A stretch of DNA of 64,000 bases from Massilia kyonggiensis (GCF_024756235.1 NZ_JANUGY010000005.1:248001-312000); one strand, 5' to 3'. Numbered from the stretch's first letter, positions 27,134 through 35,398 are shown. Notes: a model not told the origin generated them from the letters alone. Program-made: numbers and translations.

Positions 27134-27988
27134 ATGCCGATCGCAAACCCCGACACCACCCTGCAGCACCAAGTGCTCGACCCCTGTCTTCTGGGGCGTC
27201 CGGTACACCTGCTGCCCCAGTTTGCAGCGCGTCTCCAGGAAGAACTGGACACCGCCATGCAGGGCAGCGCGCGCCGTTACTGGGCCGGATGGCGTCTCGA
27301 CACCGTTGAATTCGGCCGCGTGCCGCAAGAAACGAGCCTGCGCTGGATGGCCGTCCTGGGTGCCTTGGGCACTGTCGCGGTGACGTTCGAGCGTGGTTTA
27401 TTACTGACACTGTTGGAACGGCGCTACGGTGGACGTGGCGCCGGCGCAACTCAGCGGGACCCGCAAACCGAGCGCGTGACGGCCACCGAAGAAAGATTGA
27501 GCGTCGTACTGACGCAACAAATGGTGGATCTGTTGTATGCACGCGTCGCTGCCAGTGTGGCAATGGACGTGGCGCCACGGCCCGTCCCGGCGAACGCCGT
27601 GGTGCCTTCGGCAATGCCCGGCGAAAGCAACTGGGCCGTGCGCGTGCAGGTGCGTGACAACAACGACAACACCGGCCAGTTCTGGATCGCGCCCGACCAG
27701 CAACTGATGGCCATGATCCTGGGCACGCTGCGCCCGGAAATTGGCCGCCCGACCGCCCCGCGCGGTCCGGCCGAGCCGCTTGCGACCAAGCTCCAGGTCA
27801 AGCTGGACGGCCGCCTGGTCAGCAAGGAAATCACCCTGGGCGCACTGTTCGACCTGAAGGTGGGCGACGTGATTCCGGTGAACGTGGGCCGGGCCGACGT
27901 CCTGCTCGACGAGGCGCGGTTGTTCACCGCCGCCGTCGCCGAGCACAAAGGCAAGCTGTGTTTAACCTCTTTTGAAGACGCCGAGTAA
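27134..27988 (+). CDS. fliM: divergent flagellar switch protein FliM
   Basis: 284 residues, about 50 fewer than the usual FliM. The C-terminal SpoA/FliN-like domain is clear (LQVKLDGRLVSKEITLGALFDLKVGDVIPVNVGRADVLLDEARLFTAAVAEHKGKLCLTSF). The middle is only loosely FliM-like. The N-terminal CheY-P-binding peptide (EIDALL-type) of chemotactic FliM proteins is missing. Position immediately upstream of fliN and fliP fixes the identity. An in-frame TTG two codons earlier is a possible alternative start. It forms the C ring with FliG and FliN and, as built, may not respond to CheY. Confidence 0.82.
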   Translation: MPIANPDTTLQHQVLDPCLLGRPVHLLPQFAARLQEELDTAMQGSARRYWAGWRLDTVEFGRVPQETSLRWMAVLGALGTVAVTFERGLLLTLLERRYGGRGAGATQRDPQTERVTATEERLSVVLTQQMVDLLYARVAASVAMDVAPRPVPANAVVPSAMPGESNWAVRVQVRDNNDNTGQFWIAPDQQLMAMILGTLRPEIGRPTAPRGPAEPLATKLQVKLDGRLVSKEITLGALFDLKVGDVIPVNVGRADVLLDEARLFTAAVAEHKGKLCLTSFEDAE

Positions 27989-27993
27989 TCAAC

Positions 27994-28347
27994 ATGAACC
28001 TGAACGATCAATTCGCCGGTGGCGACATCCTCATCGACGACGAGCATCTGGACGACGCCGAAGCCCCGGCTCCGGCACCGAAAGCCGCGCCGCGCCTGCC
28101 GCAGATGATGCGCCGCATTCCGGTGACGCTGACGCTGGAAGTGGGTTCGGCCCGCATCTCGCTGCAGGAACTGATGGCGATCGGCCCGGACAGCGTGCTG
28201 CCGCTCGACGCCATGGCGGGCGAGCCGCTCGTCATCAAGGTCAACGGCGCCGCGATCGGGCGCGCCGAAGTGGTCGTCGCGGGCGAGCAGTACGGCCTGA
28301 AGGTGATCGATCTGGACGGCCTCAACCTGGACCTGATCGCGTCATGA
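27994..28347 (+). CDS. fliN: flagellar switch protein FliN
   Basis: 117 residues. A variable acidic/Ala-Pro N-terminus is followed by the SpoA domain: RIPVTLTLEVGSARISLQELMAIGPDSVLPLDAMAGEPLVIKVNGAAIGRAEVVVAGEQYGLKVIDL. FliN forms the base of the C ring and docks the export ATPase complex through FliH. Its stop overlaps the fliP start (ATGA). Confidence 0.94.
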   Translation: MNLNDQFAGGDILIDDEHLDDAEAPAPAPKAAPRLPQMMRRIPVTLTLEVGSARISLQELMAIGPDSVLPLDAMAGEPLVIKVNGAAIGRAEVVVAGEQYGLKVIDLDGLNLDLIAS

Positions 28348-29132
28348 CGTTGCAACGCCGCGGTGCCGGGGTGGCTCACACCTTGCACCGTTTCGCGCCC
28401 GCCATCGCGGGCGCCGTTCTTTTGCTGGCCGGCGCGACCGCATGGGCCGCGCCCGCGGGACCGGACGTCCTGCCCGGCGTGATCCCCGGCTCGTCCAGCG
28501 GCCTCACGGTGAAGTCGCAGATCCTCGTCCTGATGACCATCCTCGGGCTGCTGCCCGTGATGGTCATGATGATGACCAGCTTCACCCGCTTCGTGATCGT
28601 GCTGTCGCTGCTGCGCCAGGCCCTGGGCCTGCAGCAGGGCCTGCCCAACCGGATCATCACCGGCGTCGCGCTGATCCTGACCCTGCTCGTCATGCGTCCC
28701 GTCGGCGAACAGGTGTGGAACGAAGCCTTCGTCCCTTACGACAAGGACAAGATCTCGCTGGAGCAGGCGCTCAAGATCGCCGAGGTGCCGCTGTCGCGCT
28801 TCATGCTGGCCCAGACGAGCAAGACCGCGCTGGCCCAGATCGCGCATCTGGCGGGCGAGCCGGCCGAGATGAAACCGATGGACCGCGGCTTCACCGTGAA
28901 GCTGGCCGCCTTCGTGTTGTCCGAGCTGAAGAGCGCGTTCCAGATCGGCTGCATGCTGTTCATTCCGTTCCTGATCATCGACCTGGTGGTGTCGTCGGTG
29001 CTGATGGCGATGGGCATGATGATGCTGTCGCCGCTCGTCATCTCGCTGCCGTTCAAGCTCCTGTTGTTCGTGCTCGTCGATGGCTGGACCCTGACCGTGA
29101 ACACGCTGGTCGGCAGCATCCACGGCCTCTAG
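28344..29132 (+). CDS. fliP: flagellar export gate protein FliP
   Basis: 262 residues. It has a signal-like N-terminus (AIAGAVLLLAGATAWAAPAG) and the FliP core: TILGLLPVMVMMMTSFTRFVIVLSLLRQALGLQQGLPNRIITGVALILT, and PFKLLLFVLVDGWTLTVNTLVGS. FliP is the main subunit of the inner-membrane export pore. It follows fliN directly. The FliO gene that usually separates them is absent, as in lateral systems. Confidence 0.96.
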   Translation: MTLQRRGAGVAHTLHRFAPAIAGAVLLLAGATAWAAPAGPDVLPGVIPGSSSGLTVKSQILVLMTILGLLPVMVMMMTSFTRFVIVLSLLRQALGLQQGLPNRIITGVALILTLLVMRPVGEQVWNEAFVPYDKDKISLEQALKIAEVPLSRFMLAQTSKTALAQIAHLAGEPAEMKPMDRGFTVKLAAFVLSELKSAFQIGCMLFIPFLIIDLVVSSVLMAMGMMMLSPLVISLPFKLLLFVLVDGWTLTVNTLVGSIHGL

Positions 29133-29143
29133 CATTCATCCAC

Positions 29144-29413
29144 ATGACTCCTGATATCGCCGTCGACTTCGTCGTCGAAGCCCTGCAGCTGGTGATGCTG
29201 CTCGTGATGGTGCTGGTGGTGCCCGGCCTCGTGGCCGGCGTCATCGTCGCCCTCGTGCAGGCCGCCACCCAGATCAACGAGCAGACGCTGAGCTTCCTGC
29301 CGCGTCTCCTCGTGACGCTGGTGGCCCTGATCCTCGCCGGTCACTGGATGACCGGCAAACTGATGGACTATTGCGTGAGCGTGTTCCAGCGCGCCGCGAC
29401 CCTGGTCGGCTGA
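29144..29413 (+). CDS. fliQ: flagellar export gate protein FliQ
   Basis: 89 residues forming two membrane helices (LQLVMLLVMVLVVPGLVAGVIVALVQAATQINEQTLSFLPRLLVTLVALILAG), with the conserved AATQINEQTLSFLP loop. It is part of the FliPQR export pore. It follows fliP after 11 bases and overlaps fliR by one base (TGATG). Confidence 0.97.
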   Translation: MTPDIAVDFVVEALQLVMLLVMVLVVPGLVAGVIVALVQAATQINEQTLSFLPRLLVTLVALILAGHWMTGKLMDYCVSVFQRAATLVG

Positions 29414-30192
29414 TGCTGGAAGTCGCCCACCTGCTGCTGCCGTTCATCAGCGCGCTGTGGTGGCCGTTCTGCCGCGTCATGGCGCTGCTGTCGACGGCTC
29501 CCGTGATCGGCGACGCGCTGGTGCCGATCCCGGTGCGCGCGCTGCTGTCCGTGGTGCTCGCGTTCCTGATGCTGCCGTTGACGAAAGGGGCCGTCATGCC
29601 CGATCCGTTCTCGCTGGCCGGCGTCGTCGTGATGGTCGAGCAGGCCGTGATCGGCGGCGTGATCGGCCTCGCCATGCAGCTGACGATGGCCGTCGTGAAC
29701 ATGCTCGGCTTCCTCGTCTCGAGCCAGGTGGGCTTTTCGATGGCGCAGATGAACGACCCCGTGAACGGCCAGCAGTCGGACGTGATCTCGGGCCTGCTGG
29801 GCCTCGTCGCGATCCTCGTGTTCTTCGCCGTCGACGGCCACCTCGTGCTCGCGGGCGTGCTGGGCCAGAGCTTCAAGGCGTGGCCGGTCGGCGGCGGCTA
29901 CAAGAGTCTCCTGCTGGAGACGGTGGCGCTGAACGTGGGCTGGGTCTTCTCGGCCGCGATCCTGCTGGCGCTCCCGATCGTGTTTTCGACGATGGTCGTG
30001 CAGGTCGGCTTCGGCTTCCTGAACCGCGTGGCGCCGTCGCTGAACCTGTTCTCGCTGGGCTTTTCGCTGGTGACGCTGTTCGGCCTGATGATGCTCGTGC
30101 AGGTCGTGCGCTTCATCCCGGAACACTACGTGCAGATGACGAACCAGGTGCTGGAGATGCTCCAGCAGCAGATGGGGGCAGCGCATGGCTGA
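29413..30192 (+). CDS. fliR: flagellar export gate protein FliR
   Basis: 259 residues with about six hydrophobic segments. FliR motifs include TAPVIGD-like STAPVIGDALVPIPVRALLSVVLAFLMLP, EQAVIGGVIGLAMQL, and GFSMAQMNDPVNGQQSDVISGLLGLVAILVFFAVDGHLVL. The ATG at 29413 overlapping the fliQ stop is chosen over an upstream in-frame start, because it removes a non-hydrophobic leader. It completes the export pore and overlaps flhB. Confidence 0.95.
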   Translation: MLEVAHLLLPFISALWWPFCRVMALLSTAPVIGDALVPIPVRALLSVVLAFLMLPLTKGAVMPDPFSLAGVVVMVEQAVIGGVIGLAMQLTMAVVNMLGFLVSSQVGFSMAQMNDPVNGQQSDVISGLLGLVAILVFFAVDGHLVLAGVLGQSFKAWPVGGGYKSLLLETVALNVGWVFSAAILLALPIVFSTMVVQVGFGFLNRVAPSLNLFSLGFSLVTLFGLMMLVQVVRFIPEHYVQMTNQVLEMLQQQMGAAHG

Positions 30193-31324
30193 TCATACCG
30201 GCGGCGACAAGACAGAAAAGGCGTCAGCCCAGAAGCTGAAGAAGGCGCGCGAGCAGGGCAACGTCGTCCGCTCGAAGGACCTGGCCACGGCGGTCGGCAT
30301 CCTCGTCAGCCTGAAGCTGTTCGTGTTCATGCTGCCCGACTACCTGGAATCGTTCCGGTCGCTGTTCCGCCTCGTATACGCGCCGCTGGGCGCGGCCGGG
30401 TCGGTGGAGAACGCGATGACGGTCGTCTGGAGCGGCGCCGCCGTGCTGCTCGTGAAGATGGTGCTGCCGCTCGCCGGCGTGCCGCTCGCGATCATCGCGG
30501 CGAGCATGGTGCCGGGCGGCTGGGTCGTCTCGACGAACAACCTGATTCCGAAGTTCGACCGCTTCTCGCCCGTGAAGAACCTGGGCAACCTGGCCTCCGG
30601 CAAGCACTGGACGACGTTCGCGACGTCGGTGGCCAAGGCGGCGCTGCTGGCGGTGGTGCTGGTGCACGTCGTGCGCTCGGCGCTGTCGGCGTGGGTCAAC
30701 CTGCAGCGCATGCCGCTGCCGGACGCGCTGCTGCACGGCGGTGGCATGATGTTCGACGGCCTGATGGCGCTGGTCGCCGTGTTCGTGCTGTTCGCGCTGA
30801 TCGACGTGCCGTTGCAGGCCTTCCTGTTCGCGCGCAGCCAGCGCATGAGCAAGCAGGAAGTGAAGGAAGAATACAAGAGCACCGAGGGCAAGCCCGAGAT
30901 CCGTGCGCGCATCCGCCAGCTGCAGCAGCAGATGGCACGCCGCAACGTGAACAAGACGGTGCCCACTGCCGACGTGGTGATCGTGAATCCCGAGCACTAC
31001 GCGGTCGCGCTGAAGTACGACACCAAGCGTGCGGAAGCGCCCTTTGTGGTGGCGAAGGGCATCGACGAGATGGCCCTGTACATCCGCCAGGTCGCGGCGA
31101 AGCACCAGATCGAGACGATCGCCTTGCCGCCGCTGGCACGTGCCATCTACAACACCAGCCAGGTGCAGCAGCAGATCCCCGCCGCGCTGTACCAGGCGGT
31201 GTCGCAGGTGCTGAACTACGTGCTGCAATTGAACGCTTTCCGTGCGGGCCGGCGCCAGGCCGCCCCGCGGTTCCCGAGTGACGTGGCCGTGCCGGCCGCT
31301 TTGAGTGAGGTATCCCCGACATGA
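30185..31324 (+). CDS. flhB: flagellar export switch protein FlhB with NPEH in place of NPTH
   Basis: 379 residues: a basic N-terminus (DKTEKASAQKLKKAREQGNVVRSKDL), four membrane segments, and the cytoplasmic FlhB-C domain. FlhB switches the export specificity from hook to filament proteins after self-cleavage between Asn and Pro of NPTH. Here the site reads NPEH (N268-P269-E270-H271, Glu codon at 30992-30994). Asn and Pro are kept but the Thr is changed. The rest of the domain is normal (AVALKYDTKRAEAPFVVAKGIDEMALYIRQVA). It overlaps flhA by four bases. Confidence 0.94.
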   Translation: MADHTGGDKTEKASAQKLKKAREQGNVVRSKDLATAVGILVSLKLFVFMLPDYLESFRSLFRLVYAPLGAAGSVENAMTVVWSGAAVLLVKMVLPLAGVPLAIIAASMVPGGWVVSTNNLIPKFDRFSPVKNLGNLASGKHWTTFATSVAKAALLAVVLVHVVRSALSAWVNLQRMPLPDALLHGGGMMFDGLMALVAVFVLFALIDVPLQAFLFARSQRMSKQEVKEEYKSTEGKPEIRARIRQLQQQMARRNVNKTVPTADVVIVNPEHYAVALKYDTKRAEAPFVVAKGIDEMALYIRQVAAKHQIETIALPPLARAIYNTSQVQQQIPAALYQAVSQVLNYVLQLNAFRAGRRQAAPRFPSDVAVPAALSEVSPT

Positions 31325-33417
31325 ATTTCCTGAACAGCTTGATGCTCGAGCTGCGCCGCCAGAAGATCGCCACGCCGGCGTTCCTGCTGACGCTCCTGGC
31401 GATGATCATGCTGCCGCTGCCGCCCGCGGTGCTGGACGTGCTGTTCACGTTCAACATCGTGCTGGCGCTGATCGTGATCCTGACGTCCGTCAGGACGAAG
31501 CGGCCTCTGGACTTCTCGGTCTTCCCGACCGTCATCCTCGGCACCACCTTGCTGCGTCTCGCGCTGAACGTGGCGTCCACGCGCGTCGTGCTGCTGCACG
31601 GCCACGAGGGCACGGCCGCCGCGGGCCACGTGATCGAGGCCTTCGGCAACGTCGTCATCGGCGGCAACTTCGTCGTCGGTATCGTCGTCTTCGTGATCCT
31701 CATGATCATCAACTTCGTCGTCGTGACGAAGGGCTCGGAACGTATCTCCGAAGTGTCGGCGCGCTTCACGCTGGATGCGCTGCCCGGCAAGCAGATGGCG
31801 ATCGACGCCGACCTGAACGCGGGCCTGATCAACCAGGAAAAGGCGCAGGTGCGCCGCAAGGAAGTGGCGGCCGAGGCGGACTTCTACGGCGCCATGGACG
31901 GTGCCTCCAAGTTCGTGCGCGGCGATGCGATCGCGTCGATCCTCATCCTGCTCATCAACATGATCGGTGGCGTCGCCATCGGCGCGCTGATGCACGACCT
32001 GTCGTTCGGCGACGCGTTCCGCCAGTATGCGCTGCTGACCATCGGCGACGGCCTCGTGGCCCAGGTGCCGGCGCTGCTGCTGTCGGCCGCGGCGGCGATC
32101 CTCGTCACGCGCATCAGCGATTCGGGGGACTTCGAACAGCAGGTCGGCGGCCAGCTGCTGGCCAACCCCACCGTGCTGTACTCGGCCGCCGGCGTGATGG
32201 TGATCCTGGCCCTGGTGCCGGGCATGCCGTGGTTCTTCTTCATGGTGTTCGCGGCCGCCATCGGCTACGTCGGCTGGAAGCTGGCGCGCGAACAGGTGGC
32301 CCCGCCGGACGAATCGAACGTGGCCGCCATCGAGGCCGCGCTGCGCGACGACCGCGTGCCGGAACTCGACTGGCAGCAGCTGCCGGTCGTGCAGCCGATC
32401 TCGATCACCGTCGGCTACAAGCTCGTTCACCTGGTCGACAAGGCGCAGGGTGAAGTGCTGCCGAAGCGGATCAAGGGCGTGCGCCAGAGCCTTTCCGAGC
32501 AGATGGGCCTTCTGCTGCCCCCGATCGCCGTGCGCGACGACCTGACCCTGCGCCCGAACCAGTACGCGATCGCGATCAACGGCACGGTCGTCGCCGAGGG
32601 CGAGGTCGTGGCGGAATGCCTGATGGCGATCCCGTCGCCGAACGTCTACGGCGAGATCGACGGCATCCCCGGCATCGAGCCGGCGTTCGGCATGGCCGTC
32701 ACGTGGATCGATCCGGAGCAGAAGGCGCATGCGCTGGGGCAGGGCTACCAGGTCGTCGAGGTGCCGAGCGCGATCGCCACGCATACGTCCAAGGTCGCGC
32801 GCGACTACATGGCGGAACTGTTCCGGCATGAAGACGTGCCGGCGCTGATGGAACGCCTGACCGCGCTGTCGCCGAAGCTGGCCGGCGCGCTGGACAAGGC
32901 GCTCACGCACACGCAGCTGCTGCGCGTGTTCCGCGTGCTGCTGGCCGAGAATGTGTCGCTGAAGGACATCGTCGTGATCGCGACGACCTTGCTGGACAGC
33001 TCGGAAACGACGAAGGATCCGATCCTGCTCGCGGCCGAGGTGCGCTGCGCGCTGCGCCGCCAGATCGTCTCCAGCCTGTACGGCAAGAAGAAGGACATGC
33101 CCGCGTTTAACCTGTCGGGCGAGCTGGAAAACATGCTGCTCGGTTCCCTGAACCAGGCGCGCCAGAACGGCGGCGGCAAGGTCGTGCTGGACAACTACCC
33201 GATCGATCCGCAGCTGCTGCAGCAACTGCAGCTGAACATGCCGGTCGCGCGCGAACAAATGAAGCAGCAGCATACGCCGCCGCTGCTCCTCGTGCTGCCG
33301 CAGATCCGCCCGCTGCTGGCCCGCTACGCGCGTCTGTTCGCGCCGGGGCTGCACGTGCTGTCGTATAACGAGATTCCCGAGAACCGGGAAGTCTCGATCA
33401 TCGGCACGGTCGGCTGA
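31321..33417 (+). CDS. flhA: flagellar export gate protein FlhA
   Basis: 698 residues, the normal length. The N-terminal half has about eight membrane helices, including the FHIPEP signature region (VFPTVILGTTLLRLALNVASTRVVL; VVTKGSERISEVSARFTLDALPGKQMAIDADLNAG). The C-terminal half is the cytoplasmic nonameric ring that binds chaperone-substrate complexes. It ends at the base next to the convergent gene at 33418-34290, with no spacer. Confidence 0.97.
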   Translation: MNFLNSLMLELRRQKIATPAFLLTLLAMIMLPLPPAVLDVLFTFNIVLALIVILTSVRTKRPLDFSVFPTVILGTTLLRLALNVASTRVVLLHGHEGTAAAGHVIEAFGNVVIGGNFVVGIVVFVILMIINFVVVTKGSERISEVSARFTLDALPGKQMAIDADLNAGLINQEKAQVRRKEVAAEADFYGAMDGASKFVRGDAIASILILLINMIGGVAIGALMHDLSFGDAFRQYALLTIGDGLVAQVPALLLSAAAAILVTRISDSGDFEQQVGGQLLANPTVLYSAAGVMVILALVPGMPWFFFMVFAAAIGYVGWKLAREQVAPPDESNVAAIEAALRDDRVPELDWQQLPVVQPISITVGYKLVHLVDKAQGEVLPKRIKGVRQSLSEQMGLLLPPIAVRDDLTLRPNQYAIAINGTVVAEGEVVAECLMAIPSPNVYGEIDGIPGIEPAFGMAVTWIDPEQKAHALGQGYQVVEVPSAIATHTSKVARDYMAELFRHEDVPALMERLTALSPKLAGALDKALTHTQLLRVFRVLLAENVSLKDIVVIATTLLDSSETTKDPILLAAEVRCALRRQIVSSLYGKKKDMPAFNLSGELENMLLGSLNQARQNGGGKVVLDNYPIDPQLLQQLQLNMPVAREQMKQQHTPPLLLVLPQIRPLLARYARLFAPGLHVLSYNEIPENREVSIIGTVG

Positions 33418-34290
33418 TCAAGTTCCGGCTTCCGCCGGCAGCAAGAGCGCCAGTTCCGCCATCGCGCGGAACACGGGCAGGCTGAGGGCGGCCGCCGCCT
33501 CGGTCGACGGCAGGCGCGCGTGCACCCGGCCTTCCGGCAGGCGGTCGCTCCACGTCCAGCCCAGCACGCGCAGGCCCGAACGGCGCACGGCTTCTTCCAG
33601 CTGGGGCTGCAGGGCGCGCAGGTGCAGCAGGGTGCCCGGATCGGGCGTGCACAACTCCAGCATGACGCCGTCGGCGAGCGGCTCCGCCTGCACCGTGATG
33701 ACGGTGCCATCGGCCAGCACCAGTTCGAGGCGCAGGGCGGCACGGCGGCGGCGGCGCTGCGGCTTTTGCGATTGCTCTTCTTCCCCGATCACGCGCAGGT
33801 GCTGGGCCTGCGGTCCGCCCGCGTGCACGGTGAACCGCCACGCATCGGGCGGCAGGGTTGCGAGATCGGCCTGGCGCAGCACGCGCGCATCCACGCCGCT
33901 CTGCAGCAGCGCACCAGGCAGTGACTGGCCGCGCTGTTGCTGCGACGCCTGCACCGCGCGCGCGACGAGCTGGGTGCCGTAGCTGCGCACCATCCCGCGC
34001 CAGGACGCGGCGAGCGCGCCCCCGTCCGGGCTTGGCCAGGTGAGCTGGCGCGACATGACGACCTGGTCGGGACGCATCGCGGCGGCGTCCGGCAACGCAT
34101 CGCCCGTGGGCAGCGCGGGTGCCGGCTGCGCCGCGGGCAGCGGCAACGGGAGCGCCTCGAACTCGGCCTGCAGCAAGGCGACCGGGACGGCGGCCGCGAC
34201 CGCGCCGACCGGCGTCGCGGGCAGGGCGCCGGGCGCGCTTGCCGGAACGACGACGGGTGGCGGAAGAGCGGGGATGGATAGACTGGCCAT
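33418..34290 (-). CDS. hypothetical flagellar protein with a FliK-C-like domain
   Basis: 290 residues. The first 80 residues are Pro/Ala-rich low complexity. A basic stretch lies at about 177-186 (KPQRRRRRAALRLE), and residues about 185-285 read like the FliK switch domain (LADGTVITVQAEPLADGVMLELCTPDPGTLLHLRALQPQLEEAVRRSGLRVLGWTWSDRLPEGRV). The match is to the pattern rather than to fixed residues, so the call is tentative. No signal peptide is seen. A true FliK is present at 17926-19068, so this may be a second ruler-type or switch-accessory protein. It starts 20 bases after the fliC terminator and lacks a clear ribosome-binding site. Confidence 0.5.
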   Translation of the reverse strand: MASLSIPALPPPVVVPASAPGALPATPVGAVAAAVPVALLQAEFEALPLPLPAAQPAPALPTGDALPDAAAMRPDQVVMSRQLTWPSPDGGALAASWRGMVRSYGTQLVARAVQASQQQRGQSLPGALLQSGVDARVLRQADLATLPPDAWRFTVHAGGPQAQHLRVIGEEEQSQKPQRRRRRAALRLELVLADGTVITVQAEPLADGVMLELCTPDPGTLLHLRALQPQLEEAVRRSGLRVLGWTWSDRLPEGRVHARLPSTEAAAALSLPVFRAMAELALLLPAEAGT

Positions 34291-34310
34291 GATCTCGGCA
34301 GTGTAAAGTG

Positions 34311-34337
34311 AAAAGGCCAGCTTGTGGCTGGCCTTTT
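34311..34337 (-). terminator. rho-independent terminator after the flagellin gene
   Basis: An 11-bp perfect stem AAAAGGCCAGC / GCTGGCCTTTT with a 5-base loop. On the minus strand it ends in TTTT and serves the flagellin gene. It is symmetrical enough to work in the plus direction too. It lies 20 bases before the start of the FliK-C-like gene, so expression of that gene needs read-through or its own start. Confidence 0.85.
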
Positions 34338-34385
34338 ACGGATTCCGGCTGGACGAGCCCGGGGTGGCCATCGCTGGCCCTGCGA

Positions 34386-35216
34386 TTACTGCAGCAGGGA
34401 CATGACCATCGACGACATGCTGTTGGTCTGCTTCAGCATGGCGGTACCAGCTTGCATCAGCATCTGGTTCGAGGTCATGCTCGACGATTCGGTCGCGAAG
34501 TCGACGTCCATGATGCGGCCGGTTGCGTTCTGCACGTTGGTGCTGATGTTCGACAGGTTGTTGTAGACGTGATCCAGACGGTTGGCGGCTGCACCCAGTT
34601 GCGAGTTCAGCGTGCCGACGTTGTCGATGGCGGTGGTCAGTGCGGTGATGGCACCGGATGCGCCGCCGACGAGGGTCAGGCCAGCCAGCGTGCCCACGTC
34701 ACCGGTGAAGGTGCCGTTCGCGCTCGAGACGTCGATCGACATGGTTTCCGATGCCGAGGCGCCGATCTGGAAGTTCATCGCGCTCGTCAGGGTGCCGCCG
34801 GCGGCAAACAGGTTCTGGCCACCGAACGTGGTGTTGTTGACGACGTTGGTCAGTTCGCTCGACAGGCTGGCGTATTCCGACTGCAGTGCGGCCTGGTCGG
34901 TTGCGCTCGACGACTGGTCGGCAGCCTGGGTTGCCAGGTCCTTCATGCGGACCATCATGTTCGTGACTTCGGTCAGCGCGCCGCCGGCGGTCTGCAGCAT
35001 CGAGGTCGAGTTCTGGGTGTTGCGCATTGCCACGGCCATGCCGCTGGTCTGTGCTTTCAGACGGGTAGCGATCTGCAGGCCTGCAGCGTCGTCCATTGCG
35101 GAGTTGATGCGGTAGCCGGTCGACAGGCGGGTCATCGAGGTCGACAGCGAGCTCTGGGTGCGGCTCAGGGAATTTTGTGCGGAAAGCGAAGCGGCGTTGG
35201 TGTGAAGGCTCAGCAT
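34386..35216 (-). CDS. fliC: flagellin (short, lateral LafA-type length)
   Basis: 276 residues. The N-terminal D0/D1 helices (LSLHTNAASLSAQNSLSRTQSSLSTSMTRLSTGYRINSAMDDAAGLQIATRLKAQ) and C-terminal helices (GAAANRLDHVYNNLSNISTNVQNATGRIMDVDFATESSSMTSNQMLMQAGTAMLKQ) are complete. The variable surface domain is very small. About 280 residues is the size of lateral flagellins, against about 500 for enterobacterial FliC. The ATG at 35216 has AGGAG seven bases upstream. It should form the filament. Confidence 0.95.
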   Translation of the reverse strand: MLSLHTNAASLSAQNSLSRTQSSLSTSMTRLSTGYRINSAMDDAAGLQIATRLKAQTSGMAVAMRNTQNSTSMLQTAGGALTEVTNMMVRMKDLATQAADQSSSATDQAALQSEYASLSSELTNVVNNTTFGGQNLFAAGGTLTSAMNFQIGASASETMSIDVSSANGTFTGDVGTLAGLTLVGGASGAITALTTAIDNVGTLNSQLGAAANRLDHVYNNLSNISTNVQNATGRIMDVDFATESSSMTSNQMLMQAGTAMLKQTNSMSSMVMSLLQ

Positions 35217-35303
35217 GATATGGCTCCTAATGGCTTGGATACTGTTGGGAGGTTGCGCATCTCGCGCTCTCACAAGTACAGGACGACCATTTAGCGCGAG
35301 TCA

Positions 35304-35330
35304 TTAAATGCCGAGTGGAAATTTTTTTGA
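35304..35330 (-). promoter_or_regulatory. possible sigma-28 promoter of the flagellin gene
   Basis: On the minus strand TCAAAAAA and GCATTTAA are separated by exactly 11 bases. The FliA consensus is TAAAGTTT-N11-GCCGATAA. The spacing is right, but only part of each box matches (five of eight in the -10). It lies about 90 bases upstream of the flagellin ATG. A weak candidate. Confidence 0.35.
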
Positions 35331-35363
35331 ATTTTTTTTTAGGGGCAGGTGTTGTCATTTTGA

Positions 35364-35381
35364 CTGTTGTACATATAACAG
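35364..35381. repeat. 18-bp inverted repeat, CTGTT-N8-AACAG family
   Basis: CTGTTGTACATATAACAG lies between the end of the first receptor gene and the flagellin gene. It matches the arms of the repeats found beside the sigma-54 promoters at 38.2, 41.3 and 47.2 kb. No sigma-54 promoter is visible next to it. It also forms the inner part of a longer imperfect hairpin (35341-35356 with 35376-35391), so it could instead be a 3' structure of the receptor transcript. Confidence 0.5.
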
Positions 35382-35398
35382 CACCGCCCCCGACACGC

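Noticed and set aside
28340-28350. A fliO gene between fliN and fliP
   Set aside because: fliN and fliP overlap by four bases, so there is no room. FliP has its own signal-like start, which is not a FliO fusion.
34311-34337. The hairpin as an operator for the FliK-C-like gene
   Set aside because: The stem plus terminal T run is an ordinary terminator for flagellin; no second copy is seen in the window.
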